DNA of 9,204 nucleotides. Source: JBFIHZ01 sp041601535. GTDB taxonomy: Bacteria > Pseudomonadota > Gammaproteobacteria > Xanthomonadales > SZUA-36. How positions within the stretch are numbered: the first letter of the stretch is position 1; each line of letters opens with the position of its first letter. Below are positions 1-5,678 of the stretch, one piece after another. The stretch spans positions 1 to 9,204 of the forward strand of contig JBFIHZ010000144.1 of assembly GCA_041601535.1 (NCBI GenBank). Reading direction: 5' to 3'. The notes under the pieces are model-generated. The model made no database searches and was not told the origin of the DNA. It saw only the letters and a list, made by a program, of their open reading frames with translations. A program made the position numbers and the translations under genes.

Positions 1-669
1 CTCACACTGGTGCCGGGTAAAGGTGTAGAGCAGTTCGGCATGGATGTCCGCTTCGTTCAGTCCCGGCCGGCAGGCTTTCATCGCGCGCTCATGCGCTTCT
101 ATGGCCACCTGGGCTGAACGTCGCATCACCGCCAGCTCTTGTCGGCTTTTGAACAGCCTGAGGTCGTGCAGCATATGGTCCAGCGCGTGGATTTCTTCCG
201 GCGCGTGGAAATTCTTGCGGGGCTTGTCACGAAAATCATTCAGCCAGCCAATCAGCCGCTGGTCGAATCGCGGGTCACGCCCCAGGTCGTAATAAATCCG
301 CTCGCGGTCCTGCAGCAGGCCGGGCAACAGTTTTTCAAGCTGCGCCCAGGGCTGTGCCTCATCCATGCCGTAATCGGCCACGGCGCCCTCCAGCCCAACC
401 ATCGGGCCATCCCACATTTCGCGCTCCAGATCGCGCTCACGGCAGAACAGGATGCTGGCACCGCTTTTCTTGTCCGGCAGCATCACCAGCAAGGCATCCG
501 GTTCACGGAAACCGGTGAGGTACAGAAAATCGCTGTTTTGCCGGTAGGGGTAATGCACGTCGCGGTTGCGCACGCGCTCCGGCGAGGCGCATACGATAAT
601 CACGGAATCCTCACCGGCCATACGCATCAGCTGCTGGCGGCGTTTGGCATATTCTTTTTGCTTGATCAT
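1..669 (-). CDS. pepP: Xaa-Pro aminopeptidase (aminopeptidase P), partial: N-terminal half
   Basis: This frame is open from an ATG at 669 to the window edge, giving 223 residues of a protein that is normally about 440. It begins MIKQKEYAKRRQQLM and contains NRDVHYPYRQNSDFLYLTGF, followed by FCRERDLEREMWDGP, both typical of the aminopeptidase P N-terminal (AMP_N) domain at about residues 3-135. The fragment ends as the M24 'pita-bread' catalytic domain begins, so the metal ligands are not visible. The enzyme is a cytoplasmic, Mn-dependent protease that removes the N-terminal residue of peptides with proline second. In frame, a TAA lies 14 codons upstream and no ATG, GTG or TTG falls between it and the chosen start. 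Only a weak GAAGAG serves as ribosome binding site. It lies 95 nt downstream of ygfB on the same strand, as in E. coli ygfB-pepP-ubiH, so cotranscription is likely. Confidence 0.93.
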   Translation of the reverse strand, partial: MIKQKEYAKRRQQLMRMAGEDSVIIVCASPERVRNRDVHYPYRQNSDFLYLTGFREPDALLVMLPDKKSGASILFCRERDLEREMWDGPMVGLEGAVADYGMDEAQPWAQLEKLLPGLLQDRERIYYDLGRDPRFDQRLIGWLNDFRDKPRKNFHAPEEIHALDHMLHDLRLFKSRQELAVMRRSAQVAIEAHERAMKACRPGLNEADIHAELLYTFTRHQCE

Positions 670-764
670 GTTGGGCTCTTCAGGGTTCAGCTGTTCAGGA
701 GTCTGGCTTTACAGGGATACCCGCGCAGGGCAGCTTGCTTGGTGTGGATGGTGCCAGCCTGGCT

Positions 765-1343
765 TCAATGTATGGGATCATCCACGCCAGGGCCACGCAG
801 TTCTTCGCGCAGGATGAGGGTGACTACCCGCACGTATTCAACCACCTCGGAAAAGGCCTTTTCATCGTCTTCTTCATCGGCTGATTCACCGCTGTCGTCC
901 ATCGGTTTGCCCACGTGCGTGGCCTGGGCGATCTGCCGCAGGTCTTCCAGTGCCTCGGTGGCTTCGCTGGACAATGACTGCAAGGGACCACCCACACCCA
1001 GCCCCGCCAGAAACCCGGTACACCACTGTGCCAGCGACTCGGTGCGCTGTTCCAGTGGCTGATCGTCGTCCGGCAACCACAGGTTGAAGCGCAACTCATC
1101 ATCCGCCAGCTGTTGCAGCGTGCTGTCGAAAGCTTCGCTCATCACGTCAAACAGTGCGGTGCCTGGCTCAACCTGCAATTCCAGCGTAGCCAGGTGGCCG
1201 AAAAACTCTTCTGCGGTGCGGCCATTCTCGCCACACACCATGCCGCACAGCACCCCATGGCATTCCGCCAGTTCGGCCGCATCAAGCCCACCCCGGCTCA
1301 ACATCAGCGCATGATGAAAATCGGGTAATGGATCTGGGGGCAT
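765..1343 (-). CDS. ygfB: UPF0149 family protein YgfB
   Basis: The gene encodes 192 acidic residues of the YgfB/YecA (UPF0149) family. Family features visible are the early ELAECHGVLCGMVCG segment (about 24-38), NLWLPDDDQPL (about 87-97), the QWCTGFLAGLG motif (about 106-116) and a C-terminal helix with EVVEYVRVVTLILREEL. A run of Asp and Glu (DSGESADEEDDEK) interrupts the second half. The ATG at 1343 has a clear GGAGA ribosome binding site about 8 nt upstream. It is the first gene of the leftward ygfB-pepP unit and diverges from the zapA operon, the arrangement seen in E. coli and Pseudomonas. Members are small all-helical cytoplasmic proteins. Published work on Pseudomonas YgfB links it to transcriptional control of other genes, but nothing here shows its targets. 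The family assignment is firm and the function is not. Confidence 0.9.
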   Translation of the reverse strand: MPPDPLPDFHHALMLSRGGLDAAELAECHGVLCGMVCGENGRTAEEFFGHLATLELQVEPGTALFDVMSEAFDSTLQQLADDELRFNLWLPDDDQPLEQRTESLAQWCTGFLAGLGVGGPLQSLSSEATEALEDLRQIAQATHVGKPMDDSGESADEEDDEKAFSEVVEYVRVVTLILREELRGPGVDDPIH

Positions 1344-1594
1344 ACGTGGTCTCCGATTTAGCCGTTTCTGTGCCGCTGGCCTGATTTCCCCGTCATGGCT
1401 TCAGCGCCGGCGGCGGGATTCCCTGGGTTCAGGCTGCAAGCGCCAATATTATTGTGGTGGTGGCCTGCCGCAGGAATTCATGCAAGTCAGACAAGCGGAT
1501 GTTATCACCCCTGCGGCCACCGCCACACCCCCGAAGCTGGCGCCGGGCCGTTCAGCGGGGGCGCCACCGCCGGTTACACGGCCGCGCATTATCA

Positions 1595-1624
1595 TTGACG
1601 CTAAGCCCATGGCCAAATTATAGT
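1595..1624 (+). promoter_or_regulatory. Sigma70-type promoter of the zapA operon
   Basis: TTGACG (1595-1600) matches 5 of 6 bases of the -35 consensus. TATAGT (1619-1624) matches 5 of 6 bases of the -10 consensus, with an 18-bp spacer. The predicted transcription start is near 1631, two bases before the ATG of the first gene. This is the best promoter in the 289-bp divergent region 1344-1632. For the leftward ygfB gene I see no equally good promoter there. The rest of the region is GC-rich and shows no further gene. Confidence 0.6.
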
Positions 1625-1643
1625 GTGTCGGCATGGACACACT
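1622..1643. repeat. Perfect 8-bp inverted repeat around the promoter -10 and start codon
   Basis: AGTGTGTC (1622-1629) and GACACACT (1636-1643) are exact reverse complements, separated by the 6-base loop GGCATG that contains the start codon of the first operon gene. The left arm overlaps the last three bases of the -10 element and the right arm lies within codons 2-4. It could be an operator for a dimeric repressor, or chance constrained by coding. It cannot form a full RNA hairpin if transcription starts near 1631. Confidence 0.5.
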
Positions 1644-1854
1644 GGAACAGACAGGCAAGGACCTCGAACGGCTGGAACAGCAGCTGCATGCCCTGTTAGC
1701 CCAGTGCCAGAAGCTGCGCGAAGAAAACCAGTCGCTGCTGAGCCGCCAGGAAACACTGGTGAGCGAACGTGCAAGCCTGGTTGCCAAAAACGAAGAAGCA
1801 CGCTCCAAGGTCGAAGCCATGATCAACCGGCTGAAGTCCCTGGAACAAATCTGA
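1633..1854 (+). CDS. Small coiled-coil protein upstream of zapA (TIGR02449 family)
   Basis: This 73-residue, charged, almost entirely helical protein has heptad-spaced leucines from about residue 11 to 70 and ends in KNEEARSKVEAMINRLKSLE. That tail and the position directly before zapA match the short coiled-coil family named TIGR02449 in gammaproteobacterial genomes. There is no membrane segment or signal peptide, so it should be cytoplasmic. The start is well constrained: an in-frame TAG at 1621 lies just upstream, no other start codon lies between, and the next usable one is far inside. No Shine-Dalgarno sequence precedes the ATG and the predicted transcript begins about 2 nt before it, so the message is probably leaderless. 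Its size, coiled coil and neighbour suggest a ZapB-like partner of ZapA at the division ring, but this is inference. Confidence 0.8.
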   Translation: MDTLEQTGKDLERLEQQLHALLAQCQKLREENQSLLSRQETLVSERASLVAKNEEARSKVEAMINRLKSLEQI

Positions 1855-1903
1855 GCAAGCAACTGCAAGCCCGCGTGCAGGCCAGGCGCCGGCTGGAAAA
1901 CTC

Positions 1904-2227
1904 ATGAGCGATCCAACCGAACCCGTCTCCATCACCATACTCGACCGCAAGTACCAGTTTGCCTGCACGCCGCAGGAACGCAAGGCGTTGATTGCCGCGG
2001 CACAACACCTGGATGAGCAGATGAAGGCCATCAAGGAAGGCGGCCGTCTGCTGTCGCTGGAACGGATCGCTTTGCAGGCGGCACTGAATCTGAGCGACCA
2101 GGTTCTGCGCATGAAACAGCTGGAGGAAACCCGCAAAGAGCGTATCGATAACAAGATACGCATGCTGGCGGACCAGCTCGCCGAGCACGTGAACGGTCAT
2201 GCCGAAGATGCGCTCAATTCCCGATAG
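1904..2227 (+). CDS. zapA: Cell division protein ZapA
   Basis: The 107-residue product has the ZapA layout. A short beta-rich head (PVSITILDRKYQFACTPQER, about residues 6-25) carries the ILDRKYQ motif. After it comes ALIAAAQHLDEQMKAIK, and then a long C-terminal helix starting at LSLERIALQAALNLSDQVL (about 50-68) that forms the coiled-coil dimer. ZapA binds FtsZ in the cytoplasm and bundles protofilaments to stabilise the Z ring. Length is usual for the family (about 100-110). The ATG is preceded only by a weak GGAAAA. It lies 49 nt after the small coiled-coil gene and directly before 6S RNA, a conserved gammaproteobacterial order. The -10 element for 6S RNA begins 3 nt after the stop codon. 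Confidence 0.95.
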   Translation: MSDPTEPVSITILDRKYQFACTPQERKALIAAAQHLDEQMKAIKEGGRLLSLERIALQAALNLSDQVLRMKQLEETRKERIDNKIRMLADQLAEHVNGHAEDALNSR

Positions 2228-2230
2228 GTC

Positions 2231-2236
2231 TATACT
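2231..2236 (+). promoter_or_regulatory. -10 element of the 6S RNA promoter
   Basis: TATACT matches 5 of 6 bases of the -10 consensus, and its last base is 7 nt before the predicted 6S RNA 5' end at about 2243. No good -35 hexamer is visible at 16-18 bp upstream, where the sequence is the end of zapA. The promoter may depend on an activator, or readthrough from zapA followed by processing may contribute. Confidence 0.5.
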
Positions 2237-2242
2237 AAGGTC

Positions 2243-2427
2243 AGCCCTCTGAGGTGTTCGCCATTGGGATCGCATAATGCCTTGTCCCTAGATATAGACC
2301 TCGGGATGGCAAAGCCGAGTGCTGTTGTGCACGTTCGCAATTTGCGAAAAGCCTGAAGCCCGGTCAACTGTCCCACCTGAACCCTTTGGTTCAAGGTCAC
2401 CGACCCATAGCGGCATCCTGGAGGGCT
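2243..2427 (+). ncRNA. ssrS: 6S RNA
   Basis: 6S RNA binds the sigma70 RNA polymerase holoenzyme by imitating an open promoter and down-regulates many promoters in stationary phase. The 5' segment CTCTGAGGTGTTCGCC is nearly identical to the start of E. coli 6S RNA. The ends pair: AGCCCTC (2243-2249) with GAGGGCT (2421-2427), and TGTTCGCC opposes the 3' GGCATCC region. Internal hairpins seen are CTCGG/CCGAG (2300-2304 with 2315-2319), TTCGC/GCGAA (2334-2338 with 2344-2348) and the conserved 3'-side CTGAACC/GGTTCAA stem near 2377-2395. The length of about 185 nt matches the 184-nt E. coli RNA. By analogy the product-RNA start falls near 2292-2295, after GTCCCTAGAT. It lies between zapA and fau, as in E. 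coli. End positions are inferred from pairing and may be off by a few bases. Confidence 0.92.
2420..2425 (+). promoter_or_regulatory. Shine-Dalgarno of fau, inside the 3' strand of 6S RNA
   Basis: GGAGGG lies 8 nt before the TTG at 2434 and is the only strong ribosome binding site available for fau. The same bases form most of the 3' strand of the 6S RNA closing stem, paired with GCCCTC at 2244-2249. On an unprocessed transcript the site would therefore be sequestered. It decides the start codon chosen for fau. Confidence 0.65.
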
Positions 2428-2433
2428 ACTATT

Positions 2434-3087
2434 TTGTCTGCGGGCCGCGTCATTTCATCCGATCACGACATTTCCACCACCCGTCTGAAACGCGAATTAC
2501 GCGCGGCCATCCGCTCGCGCCGCAAGCAACTGGATGCGGCCGCACGAGCAGCCCACGATGCGGCCATTAATCAGCAGGTCATAGACTGGATTGAATCCAC
2601 CCAGGCCCGGAGCCTGGCGTTCTTCCTGGCTTTTGACGGCGAACCGGATTTGCGCCCGGCCATGCACCACCTGGCTGCGGCGGATAAACGGATTGTGTTA
2701 CCCGTATTGATCGGTGCAACACGGCAGGCGCAGATGGAGTTCCGCCAGTGGCGTCCCGGCGACAGCCTGACCCTCAACGTGTTCGGTATCGCGGAACCCC
2801 TGGAAGGCAAGCCTGTGGGCGTGAACCACCTCGATGTGGTGTTTATCCCGCTGGTGGGCTGGGACGCTGCGGGCCACCGCCTGGGCATGGGGGCCGGCTA
2901 TTACGACCGCGCGCTGCAGGCCGTTGCCGCACTGCAGCGGCCGCTGCGGGCCGGCATCGCCTATGACCTGCAACAGGCTGAAGGCATACCCGTGCAGCAA
3001 TGGGATATCCCTCTGCACCAGGTGATTACCGAGAGTGGCCGGATTGACTGCTGCGGTTTACCTGGTTTGGCCGATCCGCGACAATGA
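2434..3087 (+). CDS. fau: 5-formyltetrahydrofolate cyclo-ligase
   Basis: This cytoplasmic enzyme (EC 6.3.3.2, also called 5,10-methenyltetrahydrofolate synthetase or YgfA) uses ATP to convert 5-formyl-THF to 5,10-methenyl-THF. That clears a folate which inhibits one-carbon enzymes. From the chosen start the protein has 217 residues. Family marks are the basic N-terminal helix TRLKRELRAAIRSRRKQL (16-33), FFLAFDGEPDL (63-73) with the substrate-contacting glutamate, and the signature FIPLVGWDAAGHRLGMGAGYYDR (137-159), whose glycine-rich GMGAGYYDR binds phosphate. A longer open frame reaches back into 6S RNA. The TTG at 2434 is preferred because GGAGGG stands 8 nt before it and no ATG or GTG lies between it and the conserved helix. 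It is the usual neighbour of ssrS, and readthrough cotranscription is likely. Confidence 0.92.
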   Translation: MSAGRVISSDHDISTTRLKRELRAAIRSRRKQLDAAARAAHDAAINQQVIDWIESTQARSLAFFLAFDGEPDLRPAMHHLAAADKRIVLPVLIGATRQAQMEFRQWRPGDSLTLNVFGIAEPLEGKPVGVNHLDVVFIPLVGWDAAGHRLGMGAGYYDRALQAVAALQRPLRAGIAYDLQQAEGIPVQQWDIPLHQVITESGRIDCCGLPGLADPRQ

Positions 3088-3127
3088 CCACCGTCTTTTC
3101 ACCTACCGATGGAAACCTGACCCCGAA

Positions 3128-3601
3128 ATGAACTACTGGTTGATCAAAAGCGAACCGGATGTCTTTGGCATTGATGATCTGAAAAACTCGCCGGCAAAGA
3201 AAACCCACTGGGATGGCGTGCGTAATTACCAGGCGCGAAATTACATGCGTGATGATATGCGCAAGGGTGATGGGGTGTTTTTCTATCACTCCAATTGTGA
3301 TACACCGGGTATTGTCGGCATTGCCGAAGTGGCCTCAGACGCCTACCCCGATCACACCGCCTTCGACGCCAATGATCCGCATTATGACCCCAAGAGTGAC
3401 CCGGACAACCCACGCTGGGTGATGGTGGATGTGCGTTACAAGCGCAGAACCAAACGGCTGATCAGCCTGTCAGAACTTAAAGAGCACGCCGATGCGCTGG
3501 ATGGCTTTCCGCTGATCCGGCGTGGCAATCGTTTGTCGGTAATGCCGGTAAGCAAATCACACTGGGATTACATAATGTCCCTGGAGACACTCAAATCATG
3601 A
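3128..3601 (+). CDS. EVE domain-containing protein (YTH/PUA-like fold)
   Basis: The 157-residue product is a single EVE domain from end to end. It opens with MNYWLIKSEPDVFGIDDL. The family core WDGVRNYQARNYMRDDMRKG (about 33-52) follows, then GVFFYHSN and GIVGIAEVASDAYPD, and it closes with the conserved RRGNRLSVMPVSKSHWDYI. EVE domains belong to the superfamily that reads modified bases in DNA or RNA, and single-domain members are widespread housekeeping proteins related to human THYN1. The substrate here is unknown. The frame extends upstream to a GTG at 3035 that overlaps fau, but the ATG at 3128 gives the exact family N-terminus. Its ribosome binding site is weak (GGAAA about 13 nt upstream). 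It lies 40 nt after fau and overlaps rpiA by 4 nt, so the three are one transcript. In E. coli, serA occupies this interval between ygfA and rpiA. Confidence 0.9.
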   Translation: MNYWLIKSEPDVFGIDDLKNSPAKKTHWDGVRNYQARNYMRDDMRKGDGVFFYHSNCDTPGIVGIAEVASDAYPDHTAFDANDPHYDPKSDPDNPRWVMVDVRYKRRTKRLISLSELKEHADALDGFPLIRRGNRLSVMPVSKSHWDYIMSLETLKS

Positions 3602-4254
3602 GCGAACAACAGGAATTGAAAACACGCGTGGCCGCAGCGGCGCTGGCTTTTGTCAAAGACGATGCGGTGCTGGGCGTGGGCACCGGCAGCACGGTGAACT
3701 GCTTTATCGATGCGCTGGCCGCCAGCGGCAGACGCATCGAAGCAGCCGTGTCCTCGTCCGATGCCACCACCGAGCGGCTCAAGGCAGCCGGCATTCACGT
3801 GCGCGAGCTGAGCCAGGCAGGCACGCTTGATGTGTATGTCGATGGCGCGGATGAGTTCGACCCCCACCGGCGCCTGATCAAGGGTGGTGGCGGCGCGCTG
3901 ACGCGTGAAAAGATCGTTGCAGCCGCCAGCCGCAAATTTGTCTGCATAGTGGATGAAAGCAAGCAGGTTGGCGTACTGGGCAAGTTTCCCCTGCCCATTG
4001 AAGTGATCCCGATGGCGCGTAGTTTTGTCGCCCGGCAACTGGTGGCCTTCGGCGGCCAGCCGGAATGGCGCGAGGGCTTCGTCACGGATAACGGCAACCA
4101 CATACTGGACGTGCACAACATGGACCTGGTGGACCCGGTGGCGGCCGAAAAACACATCAACAACATACCCGGCGTGGTGACCTGCGGCCTGTTCGCACTG
4201 CGGCCGGCCGACGTGGTGCTGATGGCCACCGCTGGCGGCGTCAAAGAAATCTAG
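3598..4254 (+). CDS. rpiA: Ribose-5-phosphate isomerase A
   Basis: The gene encodes 218 residues, full length for RpiA (E. coli 219). It interconverts ribose 5-phosphate and ribulose 5-phosphate in the cytoplasm, in the non-oxidative pentose phosphate pathway. The phosphate-binding GVGTGSTV is at 26-33, SSSDATTERL at 52-61, VDGADEFD at 81-88 and KGGGGALTREKI at 95-106. These place the active-site residues at D82, D85, K95 and E104, equivalent to E. coli D81, D84, K94 and E103. The start codon overlaps the EVE gene stop as ATGA, a sign of translational coupling, and GGAG lies about 11 nt upstream. The gene ends the plus-strand operon. Its TAG shares CTAG with the stop codon of the converging lipoprotein gene, leaving no intergenic space for a terminator. 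Confidence 0.97.
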   Translation: MSEQQELKTRVAAAALAFVKDDAVLGVGTGSTVNCFIDALAASGRRIEAAVSSSDATTERLKAAGIHVRELSQAGTLDVYVDGADEFDPHRRLIKGGGGALTREKIVAAASRKFVCIVDESKQVGVLGKFPLPIEVIPMARSFVARQLVAFGGQPEWREGFVTDNGNHILDVHNMDLVDPVAAEKHINNIPGVVTCGLFALRPADVVLMATAGGVKEI

Positions 4255-5510
4255 CGATCCATCCCGCTGGCCGGTTCGGCCAGCAGTTCGTCCATGGTCT
4301 GTTCGAAGCCGGCGACAAATTCGGTGTAGTGACGGCCAGTGCCCGGACCGGTAAAGCCGGTGTGGATGCGCCGCACTTCACCGGCCCGGTCAACGAAAAT
4401 CATCGTCGGAAAGGCCAGCACACGATTCAGCATCGGCAAGGTTTCGGCCGCCAGGGTTTTGTCCGACAGGCCGGCCACCAGCAGGTCGTATTCAATGGAA
4501 TACTCATCCCGCAATGCCTTGCCCTGGGCAGCCGCCAGCTCGAATTCCTCGTAATGCTCATACAACAGCGTGATGATCTCCAGGCCGCGGTGACGGTTGT
4601 CGCGGAAATAGCCGGACAGGAAAGCCACTTCATCGGCACAGTTTGGGCACCAGGTGCCCGACAGCGTAACCAGCACCACCTTGCCCTGGTATTTTTCATC
4701 CGCCAGCGAAACCGGCTGACCGTCCAGATCGGGAAACCGGAATGCCAGACCGTCGTAGCCTTCCTTCAGATAGGTCAGTGAGTACGGATCCGGCAGGCTG
4801 GCATCGAAATTGCGCCGCGCCTGCCAGCGCTCATGCCAGCGCGTGCCAGACCAGAAATCACCGCTCAGTTCTCCGTCTTGCTGCATCCCGGCAGTAAACA
4901 CAAATGCATGTGCGCCATCAAAGGTGGATAACTTCAGTTGCCGGCCATCGACCTCGCCCGCCAGGTAACGGTAGTCACCGGTGGGCGTTAAAAATGTCCC
5001 GCTCAGCTGGCTGCCCTGCTGATCAAATTCGGCCACGGCCATGGACTGATTGCCCTCGTCGTCAGTGAACCCGACTTCCCAGCGGCCGGTCACATCGACC
5101 GCCGCTTCGGCCTGGGCCGAGAACCGGTGGGTTTCACCGCGCCAACCCTGCACCGGCATCACCTGCTCATAGCCCAGCTTGGACAGGCTCAGGCTGCCGT
5201 TGAACCGGTCGCCATCGAGTTGCAGATCCAGCGTGGTATTAAAACTGGGAAAGCGCAGGCGCAGATGGTTCCCGTCCTGCTGAATGTCCGGCACGATCAC
5301 TTTTTCCGCGCCGTTTTCAAACCAGGCCTCGGTAAAATCCGCGGACATGCGCAAGCCCAACGGCAAGGCCACATCGGGCAACTGGATTTCCACCCGCCAA
5401 TGCTCCGGCTGGGCCACCCCATTCGTTTCAGCATCAGCCCTCCCCGACTCACCGGACGAGTCACAGGCAGTGACGGCACACAGGCAAAGCAAAGGCACGG
5501 CAAGACGCAT
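4251..5510 (-). CDS. TlpA-like thioredoxin-fold lipoprotein with N-terminal beta-rich domain
   Basis: From the ATG at 5510 the product has 419 residues. MRLAVPLLCLCAVTAC is a lipoprotein signal with lipobox VTAC, the lipidated cysteine being residue 16. Asp at position +2 is the classic inner-membrane retention signal in enterobacteria. Residues about 35-235 form a beta-rich region that I recognise only as accompanying some TlpA-type proteins, with GTFLTPTGDYRYLAGEVDG at 171-189 and GDFWSGTRWHERW at 217-229. The thioredoxin domain spans about 254-410, with redox motif WCPNC (C288, C291) and the cis-proline segment LAFPTMIFVD (P368). Such proteins reduce or rearrange periplasmic disulfides, for instance in apocytochromes c. 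The same frame runs up to 5600 but would bury the signal peptide behind a repeat. A GGGA lies about 10 nt upstream. It is the last gene of the nirS operon, 168 nt after the barrel gene. Its substrate is unknown. Confidence 0.85.
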   Translation of the reverse strand: MRLAVPLLCLCAVTACDSSGESGRADAETNGVAQPEHWRVEIQLPDVALPLGLRMSADFTEAWFENGAEKVIVPDIQQDGNHLRLRFPSFNTTLDLQLDGDRFNGSLSLSKLGYEQVMPVQGWRGETHRFSAQAEAAVDVTGRWEVGFTDDEGNQSMAVAEFDQQGSQLSGTFLTPTGDYRYLAGEVDGRQLKLSTFDGAHAFVFTAGMQQDGELSGDFWSGTRWHERWQARRNFDASLPDPYSLTYLKEGYDGLAFRFPDLDGQPVSLADEKYQGKVVLVTLSGTWCPNCADEVAFLSGYFRDNRHRGLEIITLLYEHYEEFELAAAQGKALRDEYSIEYDLLVAGLSDKTLAAETLPMLNRVLAFPTMIFVDRAGEVRRIHTGFTGPGTGRHYTEFVAGFEQTMDELLAEPASGMDR

Positions 5511-5537
5511 AAAAAATTTTCCCAACGAAAGAAAGCC

Positions 5538-5588
5538 AAGATACCCAGGGTCAAGATACCCGGGGTCAGAGTCAAGTGCCAGAGTCAA
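5538..5588. repeat. Compound short tandem repeats upstream of the TlpA-like gene
   Basis: Two adjacent 15-bp units, AAGATACCCAGGGTC (5538-5552) and AAGATACCCGGGGTC (5553-5567), differ at one base. They are followed by AGAGTCAA (5568-5575), a 5-bp spacer and a second AGAGTCAA (5581-5588). The string GGGGTCAGAGTCAA resembles the GGGGTCAGAGT core that recurs in REP-type intergenic elements of many proteobacteria. That resemblance is from memory and has not been searched. The array lies in the 168-bp gap between the barrel and lipoprotein genes, which is otherwise unremarkable. Confidence 0.7.
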
Positions 5589-5678
5589 TCGCGCCGGCAT
5601 GGCAAAGTCCGAGCCCTGAAGGCGGCAGCTTGCGGCGATTGCAGCCTGCCCTGCAAGCCGATGGCTGACGTGGACCGT

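Noticed and set aside
139..1062. Long plus-strand open frame (307 codons)
   Set aside because: It runs antisense across pepP and ygfB, both clear protein families. Its translation looks like a low-complexity shadow with no recognisable domain.
1446..1474. Minus-strand promoter for ygfB with TAATAT at 1451-1446
   Set aside because: The -10 resemblance is fair, but the -35 position reads CCTGCG, far from consensus. Not supported enough to annotate.
1515..1571. GCCACCGCC direct repeats in the divergent intergenic region
   Set aside because: Two 9-bp GC-rich copies 40 bp apart are expected at this base composition, and no further structure was seen.
2386..2433. Upstream start for fau at TTG 2386
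   Set aside because: This would translate the 3' arm of 6S RNA and has no ribosome binding site. TTG 2434 has GGAGGG at ideal spacing.
3035..3127. GTG 3035 start for the EVE protein
   Set aside because: It overlaps the end of fau and adds residues not belonging to the domain. The family N-terminus begins exactly at ATG 3128.
5511..5600. N-terminal extension of the TlpA-like lipoprotein to 5600
   Set aside because: The added residues encode a tandem repeat (DPGYLDPGYL) and would place the lipoprotein signal peptide internally. The ATG at 5510 starts it properly.
5639..5656. Hairpin TTGCAG-CCTGCC-CTGCAA just after the barrel gene
   Set aside because: It has a perfect 6-bp stem but no T-run on either strand, so it does not qualify as an intrinsic terminator. 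It may be chance.
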